Positions 45,521 to 60,110 of a stretch of 64,000 nucleotides of DNA are shown piece by piece; the stretch's first letter is position 1, and every line of letters begins with the position of its first letter. This DNA is from Cherax quadricarinatus (taxonomy: Eukaryota > Arthropoda > Malacostraca > Decapoda > Parastacidae): contig NW_027196383.1 of NCBI RefSeq assembly GCF_038502225.1, positions 29,802 to 93,801 on the forward strand. Reading direction: 5' to 3'. A program made the translations under genes and the position numbers. The notes under the pieces were generated by a model. That model was not told the DNA's origin and searched no databases. It saw only the letters and a program-made list of their open reading frames with translations.

Positions 45521-46376
45521 CAATTGCAACTTGTATAATTACTACCAATTCAGAGTCATGTACTTATATATCTGTTATATCTATGTGACTCTGATGGGTT
45601 AGTACCAAGGTTTATAATCACTGTAAATAACAAACAAACATGTTATATACTCTAGACTGAATAAAATAGGCCATAATATAGCGAGAGTCCACCAGCAATA
45701 TCTCGATATAAAAAAGTTACTCCTCGTCTCCATGTTGTATTGTTTGGTCTGTGAGTGAGAGAAAACGATGTTTTGAAGAGGGTAACTGCACTAGAACATC
45801 AGTTTACTAAGAAATACACCGAAACAAACGCGATTTTCGCGAAATTTTTTTTTTTTTTTTTTGACGGTAGGCCTGCCGGGGTTCTAGGCCTATATCTCGG
45901 AAGTAACTTATTCACTTATTTCGCGGACCTCAACCATTATTAATGATTGTATTGAAATGATTTTCACAGACAATATAAAACAAAGTGTGTTTTAAATTTT
46001 AATGATAGATTTTATGGAATATCTCAAATATTTTTGATTTTGTGGGGGATAAAAGGCAGATGTTTTGGTGAATGCCAAAAATTCTGTCAAATGTATTTTT
46101 TTTACCATGATAATAAGATATATTAGATGAAATGGCAATGTAAAAAAATTCGTGCTAGTTGTATTCTAACAGTTGGGAATGTCGGAAGTGCCACTCGTAG
46201 TGCCAATTTGTCAGGGGATGCTGCCATATATCAAAATTATGTTAATATTTTTTTCTATGTTGTTTGTTGGCCAATCATACTGAAACTTTGTCACATTAAA
46301 CTATATTTGCACCTCTAAAAGTACACCAAAAATAAAATAAATCGGTTGAAAACAAAAATATAGTCCCTCACTCCCC
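45520..46376. other. AT-rich stretch without recognised features
   Basis: No gene or named repeat found. It has a T run near 45846-45862 and a CCTGCCGGGGTTCTAGGCCT block near 45870-45890. It may be unique host sequence or an old, diverged repeat. Confidence 0.5.
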
Positions 46377-46598
46377 CCGTGGGTGTGGGTGGGTATGAGT
46401 TGGACCTGACAAGCTTGTGCTGCTGGGTCTGGTGCCGTGCTCCTTCCTTGAGTGGAGATGGCCAGACTGGGTGGGTCACTGGGTCACTGGGCTAATCCAG
46501 GGGAGTGGGTCATTGGGCTAATCCGGGGGGGGACATGGACCTGCTCTGCATGGGTCAGTAGACCTGTTGCGGTGTTCCCTCTTTCTTATGTTCTTATG
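46377..46598 (+). mobile_element. CR1 family C 3'-end fragment (C3)
   Basis: Begins GGGTGTGGGTGGGTATGAGT and continues TTGGACCTGACAAGCTTGTG, matching the 3' UTR of C1 and C2, then runs about 150 bp further than either: a duplicated GGGTCACTGGG / GGGCTAATCC region, GCATGGGTCAGTAGACCTG, GTGTTCCCT and the octamer tail TTCTTATGTTCTTATG. It thus supplies the normal 3' terminus that C1 and C2 lack. Confidence 0.85.
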
Positions 46599-46851
46599 TG
46601 TGTGTCTATCATACTTCCTAGTGCTCACTCTTTGGAGGTGTTGTGTGTATGTGTGTGTGTTCATGTGTGTAGGGGAGTTATGGGGGGAGAGATGGTTAGA
46701 TGGGGGGACAATGTGATGGAGAGTGGGACAGGATGTCTAGTGGGTGGGTAGGTTGGGAGTGTATGGTTGTAAAGTGACCGTTTACACGGCTGTGTATGTG
46801 TGTGTGTGTATGAACAGTCAGTCGTGTGTATGTGTACTGTTATTGTCCATC

Positions 46852-46885
<34 letters not shown>

Positions 46886-46886
46886 A
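46599..46886. repeat. GT-rich low-complexity DNA
   Basis: Scattered TGTGTG, TATGTG and GGGGGA runs, including a pure GT block near 46855-46881. It follows the octamer tail of C3. No gene. Confidence 0.75.
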
Positions 46887-47335
46887 TAGTGTGTGCCCAG
46901 AAATAATACTCCTCACTTCTTAGTATCCGTACTACTAATAAAATACCAACAGTAATACTAGTAATTCTAAAACTTATCCATACTGCTAATAAAATCCATA
47001 CTATTAATAAAATACCAATATAAATACTTGTAATTCTAAAACTTAGCCTCTCTTAGCTTCTACAAGTGCCTGACACTTGTGCTAGTGTGTGTGCCCAGAA
47101 ATAATGCTCCTCACTTCCAAGTATCCATACTACTAATAAAATACCAATAGTAATACTAGTAATTCTAAAACTTATCCATACTACTAGTAAAATACCAACA
47201 GTGATACTAGTAATTCTAAAACTTATCCATATTACCAATAAAATCCATACTACTAATAAAATACCAATAGTAATACTAGTAATTCTAAAACTTAGCCTCT
47301 TCAGCTTCTACAAGTGTCTATACTTGTGCTAGTGT
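46887..47335. repeat. Tandem duplication of about 200-250 bp units
   Basis: Two units start with TAGTGTGTGCCCAGAAATAA or close to it, near 46887 and 47083. Each contains smaller repeats of ACTAATAAAATACCAA and AGTAATTCTAAAACTTA and ends with CTTCTACAAGTG...CACTTGTGCTAG, a local inverted repeat (CACTTGT against ACAAGTG). Confidence 0.8.
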
Positions 47336-48150
47336 GTTTGTGTGTGCGTGTGTTTGATAGTTAATCCTCGCTAGCCACCCACCTCCCTCTTCTTATGCAC
47401 TCATCAATCCTATCTCAACCTTATCTATGCTGTTTCTACTTTAATTCTGGTAATAGCTTGTAGGAGTGAGTGACCAGTATCTAACAGTGTGCAGAGACCA
47501 GAATCTGATAACATGCAACCTCAATAAGTGAGAAGGACTTGCGGTGGCAGCGGGGTGATGACAAGTTTCCAGTTGCTGATTAGTTGTCATACACGTAGGC
47601 CTTCTTACACTATTTTGAAAGTCCTTCAGCCCTGATAGTTATATCCATTTATGCTCGTACATCCCGCGTTCCTCAAGTGTTTTCACTTTTCACTTTTGGT
47701 AGAATACACTTCACATTCGGTAAGCTACACTTTTTATTTATAATGGCACACAACCTGTTATGATGTCACCGCTTCAAAAAGGCCTACTCCTGCCACCTTC
47801 TCTATTTGTATATTTTTTTCTTTTCTCGCTTTACTTATTAACTTACTCATTCTCACTGTATGCTGCCCCACATTTCACTTGTTAACCAACCTCTCATAAT
47901 TCTTGAACACCTTCTTTCACACTCGCTTTGATCTTTGTATATTTGTAACCGTGTGGCAATGGGTGCTCTAACGAATTGGCGCATTGAAGTTTTGTTATAT
48001 AATTTCAGGCTTCTCCTTGACTTTTTTTTTACTAATAACTTTGGTTATCACTTGTAGGGTTGTTCACTACGTTGTCACTACCACTTGTTGCTGCTAGCAG
48101 CTAATGCATGCCCTGAAAACACTAAGGTTCTTGGAGCCTTGTGACCCCAC
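46887..48150. repeat. Unclassified dispersed repeat, copy 2
   Basis: Collinear with 24680-25773: CCCAGAAATA, ACTAATAAAATACCA, CACTTTTGGTA, CAACCTGTTATG, GGCCTACT, TATATTTGTAAC, GTGGCAA, AATTTCAGGCTT and GGGTTGTTCACT blocks come in the same order and strand. No coding frame. A GT run of about 32 bp follows (48158-48190). Confidence 0.6.
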
Positions 48151-48155
48151 GTCTG

Positions 48156-48191
<36 letters not shown>

Positions 48192-48192
48192 A

Positions 48193-48655
48193 ACACATCG
48201 GCTGGGATGCAAAAAGAAACACTTTCACGATCATTCACACATAATCACTGTCTTTGCAGAGGTGCCCAGACATGACAGTTTAGATGTCCTTCCAAACAGT
48301 CAATATCCCAAACGTATCCTTTAAAGCGCAGGCACTGTACTTCCCACCTCCAGGACTCAAGTCCGGCTAACTGGTTTCCTTGAATCCCTTCACAAAACAT
48401 TATCCTGCTCCCACTCTAACATCTCGTTAGGCCCTAAAAACAATTTGTCTTCATTCACTCCTAACACGTTCAAACATGCCTGCTGCATGGCCAAGCCCCT
48501 TGACCACAAAACCTCTTTAACCCACTCCCTCCATCCTTTCCTATGACGACCCCTACCCCTCCCCCACTCCATTAAAGATTAATATACCCTCCAAGTCATT
48601 TTATTTCACTTTATCTTCACTAAATGACCAAATCACCTCAATAACTCCCTCTCGT
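48193..48655 (-). pseudogene. RTE fragment D3: diverged C-terminus and 3' UTR
   Basis: A much older copy of the D family. On the minus strand it retains GRGRHRKGWREWVKEVL and a downstream CALQ..ACLNV region like the end of D2, followed by a 3' UTR with the GCAGGCACTGTACTTCCCAC and CCAGGACTCAAGTCCGGC blocks (plus-strand reading). Stops and indels disrupt the frame. Confidence 0.85.
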
Positions 48656-48663
48656 GCCTACTA

Positions 48664-48916
48664 CGTACGTAGAACACTACACTCATACATAAACCCTCCA
48701 CTCAAACTTCTCCTTAAGGACCTTAACAGGACACATGACCATAGCACAGGACACAGATCACTCTTTAATATACCCCGTGTCCATCTCACACTGTCTAAAA
48801 ACTCTATGCACATAAAGGGCCCAAAAATTTGGAATTCATTACCAGTGAATAACAAAGTAACCCAGTCTGTACATCAATTTAAGACTCTTTTCATACCACC
48901 TACTCAAAATAACTAA
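48664..48916 (+). pseudogene. LINE RT C-terminal fragment of another family
   Basis: The last part of the frame reads RSLFNIPRVHLTLSKNS, MHIKGPKIWNSLPVNN, VTQSVHQFKTLFIPP and stops at 48914-48916. The GPKIWNSLP and FKTLF pattern is the conserved C-terminal end of many Jockey/CR1-group LINEs. Too short to assign. The following 48917-49227 is AT-rich with no feature I can name and may be its 3' UTR. Confidence 0.7.
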
Positions 48917-49227
48917 ATACTCAATACTTAACTTTACCTAAAAATCTCCCAGTTACCCAAATCTAAAAACTTCAAAAATAAATGCCCATTGCATTACTTA
49001 ATACTTACTACATTGTAGTATTAATACCTGCCCAAAAAAATACTGCCTTACACTCAATTGCAACATACTCATACTGTAAACTACTTTCAACAACTCCCAT
49101 TGCAATATTCTCATATTGTAATTTGAGTAAATTTTCTGTTTGCTATATAGAAAAACAGATGTACAGCTTTAATAAACTATGATCTATTTGTCTAGTATTA
49201 AGTAGTCTGTAAGCCATTAAAATTAGT

Positions 49228-52200
49228 CTGCCCATAATGCCATGGCATGATAGTGCCCATAATGCCAGGGCATAATAGTGCCCATAATGCCAGGGCATGA
49301 TAGTGCCCATAATGCCAGGGGATGATAGTGCCCATAATGCCAGGGCATGATAGTGCCCATAATGTCAGGGCATGATAGTGTCCATAATGCCAGGGCATGA
49401 TAGTGCTCATAATGCCAGGGCATGATAGTGCCCATAATGCCAGGGAATGATAGTGCCAATAATGCCAGGGCATGATAGTGCACATAATGCCAGGGAATGA
49501 TAGTGCCCATAATGCCAGAGCATGATAGTGCCCATAATGCCAGGGCATGATAGTGCCCATAATGCCAGGGAATGATAGTGCCCATAATGCCATGGCATGA
49601 TAGTGCCCATAATGCCAGGGCATGATAGTGCCCATAATGCAAGGGAATGATAGTGCCCATAATGCCATGGCATGATAGTGCCCATAATGCCAGGGCATGA
49701 GAGTGCCCATAATGCTAGGGCATGATATTGCCCATAATGCCAGGGCATGATAGTGCCCATAATGCCACGGCATGATAGTGCCCATAATGCCAGGGCATGA
49801 CAGTGCCCATAATGTCATGGCATGATAGTGCCCATAATGCCAGGGCATGATAGTGCCCATAATGCCAGGGCATGACACTGCCCATAATGCCAGGGCATGA
49901 TAGTGCCAATAATGCTAGGGCATGATAGTGCTCATAATTTCAGGGCATGATAGTGCCCATAATGCCAGGGAATGATAGTGCCAATAATGCCAGGGCATGA
50001 TAGTGCACTTAATGCCAGGGAATGATAGTGCCCATAATGCCAGGGCATGATAGTGCCCATAATGCCAGGGCATGATAGTGCCCATAATGCCAGGGAATGA
50101 TAGTGCCCATAATGCCATGGCATGATAGTGCCCATAATGCCAGGGCATGATAGTGCCCATAATGCCAGGGAATGATAGTGCCCATAATGCCATGGCATGA
50201 GAGTGCCCATAATGCTAGGGCATGATATTGCCCATAATGCCAGGGCATGATAGTGCCCATAATGCCAGGGCATGATAGTGCCCATAATGCCAGGGAATGA
50301 TAGTGCCCATAATGCCATGGCATGATAGTGCCCATAATGCCAGGGCATGATAGTGCCCATAATGCCAGGGAATGATAGTGCCCATAATGCCAGGGCATGA
50401 GAGTGCCCATAATGCTAGGGCATGATATTGCCCATAATGCCAGGGCATGATAGTGCCCATAATGCCAGGGCATGATAGTGCCCATAATGCCAGGGCATGA
50501 TAGTGCCCATAATGCCAGGGCATGATAGTGCCCATAATGCCAAGGCATGATAGTGCCCATAATGCCAGGGCATGATAGTGCCCATAATGCCAGGGCATGA
50601 TAGTGCCCATAATGCCAGGGCATGATAGTGCTCATAATTCCAGGGCATGATAGTGCCCATAATGCCAGGGAATGATAGTGCCAATAATGCCAGGGCATGA
50701 TAGTGCACTTAATGCCAGGGAATGATAGTGCCCATAATGCCAGGGCATGATAGTGCCCATAATGCCAGGGCATGATAGTGCCCATAATGCCAGGGAATGA
50801 TAGTGCCCATAATGCCATGGCATGATAGTGCCCATAATGCCAGGGCATGATAGTGCCCATAATGCCAGGGAATGATAGTGCCCATAATGCCATGGCATGA
50901 TAGTGCCCATAATGCCCGGGCATGAGAGTGCCCATAATGCTAGGGCATGATATTGCCCATAATGCCAGGGCATGATAGTGCCCATAATGCCAGGGCATGA
51001 TAGTGCCCATAATGCCAGGGCATGATAGTGCCCATAATGCCAGGGCATGATAGTGCCCATAATGCCAAGGCATGATAGTGCCCATAATGCCAGGGCATGA
51101 TATTGCCCATAATGCCAGGGCATGATAGTGCCCATAATGCCAGGGCATGATAGTGCCCATAATGCCAGGGCATGATAGTGCCCATAATGCCAGGGCATGA
51201 CAGTGATCATAATGCCAGGGCATGATAGTGCCCATAATGCCAGGGCATGATAATGCCCATAATGCCAGGGCATGATAGTGCCCATAATGCCAGGGCATGA
51301 TAGTGCCCATAATGCCAGGGCATGATAGTGTCCATAATGCCAAGGAATGATAGTGCCCATAATGTCAGGGCATGATAGTGCCCATAATGCCAGGGCATGA
51401 CAGTGCCCATAATGCCAGGGCATGATAGTGCCCATAATGCCAGGGCATGAGAGTGCCCATAATGCCAGGGCATGATAGTGCCCATAATGCCATGGCATGA
51501 TAGTGCCCATAATGCCAGGGCATGAGAGTGCCCATAATGCTAGGGCATGATATTGCCCATAATGCCAGGGCATGATAGTGCCCATAATGCCACGGCATGA
51601 TAGTGCCCATAATGCCAGGGCATGACAGTGCCCATAATGTCATGGCATGATAGTGCCCATAATGCCAGGGCATGATAGTGCCCATAATGCCAGGGCATGA
51701 CACTGCCCATAATGCCAGGGCATGATAGTGCCAATAATGCTAGGGCATGATAGTGCTCATAATTTCAGGGCATGATAGTGCCCATAATGCCAGGGAATGA
51801 TAGTGCCAATAATGCCAGGGCATGATAGTGCACTTAATGCCAGGGAATGATAGTGCCCATAATGCCAGGGCATGATAGTGCCCATAATGCCAGGGCATGA
51901 TAGTGCCCATAATGCCAGGGAATGATAGTGCCCATAATGCCATGGCATGATAGTGCCCATAATGCCAGGGCATGATAGTGCCCATAATGCCAGGGAATGA
52001 TAGTGCCCATAATGCCATGGCATGAGAGTGCCCATAATGCTAGGGCATGATATTGCCCATAATGCCAGGGCATGATAGTGCCCATAATGCCAGGGCATGA
52101 TAGTGCCCATAATGCCAGGGAATGATAGTGCCCATAATGCCATGGCATGATAGTGCCCATAATGCCAGGGCATGATAGTGCCCATAATGCCAGGGAATGA

Positions 52201-55132
52201 TAGTGCCCATAATGCCAGGGCATGAGAGTGCCCATAATGCTAGGGCATGATATTGCCCATAATGCCAGGGCATGATAGTGCCCATAATGCCAGGGCATGA
52301 TAGTGCCCATAATGCCAGGGCATGATAGTGCCCATAATGCCAGGGCATGATAGTGCCCATAATGCCAAGGCATGATAGTGCCCATAATGCCAGGGCATGA
52401 TAGTGCCCATAATGCCAGGGCATGATAGTGCCCATAATGCCAGGGCATGATAGTGCTCATAATTCCAGGGCATGATAGTGCCCATAATGCCAGGGAATGA
52501 TAGTGCCAATAATGCCAGGGCATGATAGTGCACTTAATGCCAGGGAATGATAGTGCCCATAATGCCAGGGCATGATAGTGCCCATAATGCCAGGGCATGA
52601 TAGTGCCCATAATGCCAGGGAATGATAGTGCCCATAATGCCATGGCATGATAGTGCCCATAATGCCAGGGCATGATAGTGCCCATAATGCCAGGGAATGA
52701 TAGTGCCCATAATGCCATGGCATGATAGTGCCCATAATGCCAGGGCATGAGAGTGCCCATAATGCTAGGGCATGATATTGCCCATAATGCCAGGGCATGA
52801 TAGTGCCCATAATGCCAGGGCATGATAGTGCCCATAATGCCAGGGCATGATAGTGCCCATAATGCCAGGGCATGATAGTGCCCATAATGCCAAGGCATGA
52901 TAGTGCCCATAATGCCAGGGCATGATATTGCCCATAATGCCAGGGCATGATAGTGCCCATAATGCCAGGGCATGATAGTGCCCATAATGCCAGGGCATGA
53001 TAGTGCCCATAATGCCAGGGCATGACAGTGATCATAATGCCAGGGCATGATAGTGCCCATAATGCCAGGGCATGATAATGCCCATAATGCCAGGGCATGA
53101 TAGTGCCCATAATGCCAGGGCATGATAGTGCCCATAATGCCAGGGCATGATAGTGTCCATAATGCCAAGGAATGATAGTGCCCATAATGTCAGGGCATGA
53201 TAGTGCCCATAATGCCAGGGCATGACAGTGCCCATAATGCCAGGGCATGATAGTGCCCATAATGCCAGGGCATGAGAGTGCCCATAATGCCAGGGCATGA
53301 CAGTGCCCATAATGCCAGGGCATGATAGTGCCCATAATGCCAGGGCATGATAGTGCCCATAATGCCAGGGCATGATAGTGCCCATAATGCCAGGGCATGA
53401 TAGTGCCCATAATGCCAGGGCATGATAGTGCCCATAATGCCAGGGCATGATAGTGCCCATAATGCCAGGGCATGACAGTGCACATAATGCCAGGGCATGA
53501 GAGTGCCCATAATGCCAGGGCATGATAGTGCCCATAATGCCAGGGCATGATAGTGCCCATAATGCCAGGGCATGATAGTGCCCATAATGCCAGGGCATGA
53601 TAGTGCCCATAATGGCAGGGCATGACAGTGATCATAATGCCAGGGCATGATAGTGCCCATAATGCCAGGGCATGATAGTGCCCATAATGCCAGGGCATGA
53701 TAGTGCCCATAATGGCAGGGCATGATAGTGCCCATAATGCCAGGGCATGATAGTGCCCATAATGCCAGGGCATGATAGTGCCCATAATGCCAGGGCATGA
53801 TAGTGCCCATAATGCCAGGGCATGATAGTGCCCATAATGGCAGGGCATGACAGTGATCATAATGCCAGGGCATGATAGTGCCCATAATGCCAGGGCATGA
53901 CAGTGCACATAATGCCAGGGCATGAGAGTGCCCATAATGCCAGGGCATGATAGTGCCCATAATGCCAGGGCATGATAGTGCCCATAATGCCAGGGCATGA
54001 TAGTGCCCATAATGCCAGGGCATGATAGTGCCCATAATGGCAGGGCATGATAGTGCCCATAATGCCAGGGCATGAGAGTGCCCATAATGCCAGGGCATGA
54101 TAGTGCCCATAATGGCAGGGCATGATAGTGCCCATAATGGCAGGGCATGATAGTGCCCATAATGGCAGGGCATGATAGTGCCCATAATGCCAGGGCATGA
54201 TAGTGCCCATAATGCCAGGGCATGATAGTGCACATAATGCCAGGGCATGATAGTGCCCATAATGCCAGGGCATGATAGTGCCCATAATGCCAGGGCATGA
54301 TAGTGCCCATAATGCCAGGGCATGATAGTGCCCATAATGGCAGGGCATGATAGTGCCCATAATGCCAGGGCATGAGAGTGCCCATAATGCCAGGGCATGA
54401 GAGTGCCCATAATGCCAGGGCATGATAGTGCCCATAATGCCAGGGCATGATAGTGCCCATAATGCCAGGGCATGATAGTGCCCATAATGCCAGGGCATGA
54501 TAGTGCCCATAATGCCAGGGCATGATAGTGCCCATAATGCCAGGGCATGATAGTGCCCATAATGCCAGGGCATGATAGTGCCCATAATGCCAGGGCATGA
54601 TAGTGCCCATAATGCCAGGGCATGATAGTGCCCATAATGCCAGGGCATGATAGTGCCCATAATGCCAGGGCATGATAGTGCCCATAATGCCAGGGCATGA
54701 TAGTGCCCATAATGCCAGGGCATGATAGTGCCCATAATGCCAGGGCATGATAGTGCACATAATGCCAGGGCATGATAGTGCCCATAATGCCAGGGCATGA
54801 TAGTGCCCATAATGCCAGGGCATGATAGTGCCCATAATGCCAGGGCATGATAGTGCCCATAATGGCAGGGCATGATAGTGCCCATAATGCCAGGGCATGA
54901 GAGTGCCCATAATGCCAGGGCATGAGAGTGCCCATAATGCCAGGGCATGATAGTGCCCATAATGCCAGGGCATGATAGTGCCCATAATGCCAGGGCATGA
55001 TAGTGCCCATAATGCCAGGGCATGATAGTGCCCATAATGCCAGGGCATGATAGTGCCCATAATGCCAGGGCATGACAGTGCCCATAATGCCAGGGCATGA
55101 GAGTGCCCATAATGCCAGGGCATGATAGTGCC
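49228..55132. repeat. 25-bp satellite array, about 236 units
   Basis: The consensus unit is GGGCATGATAGTGCCC plus ATAATGCCA (25 bp). Common variants change GGGCATG to GGAATG or TGGCATG, GCCA to GCTA, TAGTG to GAGTG or CAGTG, and GCCCAT to GCACAT or GATCAT. The left part is diverse, the right part nearly uniform (at least 12 identical units in a row within 54421-54720). The unit contains two dyads, GGGCA-TGATAG-TGCCC and ATGCC-AG-GGCAT. The minus strand has no stop in any frame, so frames of up to about 890 codons are artefacts of the repeat. Confidence 0.97.
49655..53303. repeat. 1825-bp tandem duplication within the 25-bp satellite
   Basis: The pattern of unit variants in about 49655-51479 repeats in 51480-53303 at an offset of exactly 1825 bp (73 units). 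I found one or two base differences by eye. Rare variants (ATAATGCCACGGC, ATAATGTCATGGC, CACTTAATGCC, CAGTGATCATAATG) all recur at that offset. The match fails before 49655 and after 53303. Confidence 0.9.
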
Positions 55133-55263
55133 TCTTTGCACTGCAACTTATTTTTGTAATCACATAACCACAACGTAAACTTGCAAGGAAATACAAATTT
55201 GTTTTTGTATTCATTACTGAACTAGTTCTAATTTTCACACTATGAATTATCAGCATAATATTT

Positions 55264-60033
<4,770 letters not shown>

Positions 60034-60110
60034 CACCTATTTGTACTCACCTATTTGTGGTTGCAGGGGTCGAGTCCTAGCTCCTGGCCCCGCCTCTTCA
60101 CCGGTTGCTA

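Noticed and set aside
45400..45588. Short frame with poly-Lys across the A run
   Set aside because: It is the poly-A tail and 3' UTR of LINE E.
54421..54720. Uniform satellite run as a functional centromere core
   Set aside because: Sequence alone gives no evidence of centromere function; position on the chromosome is unknown.
49228..55132. CRISPR array
   Set aside because: Units are contiguous with no spacers, and the context is eukaryotic retroelements.
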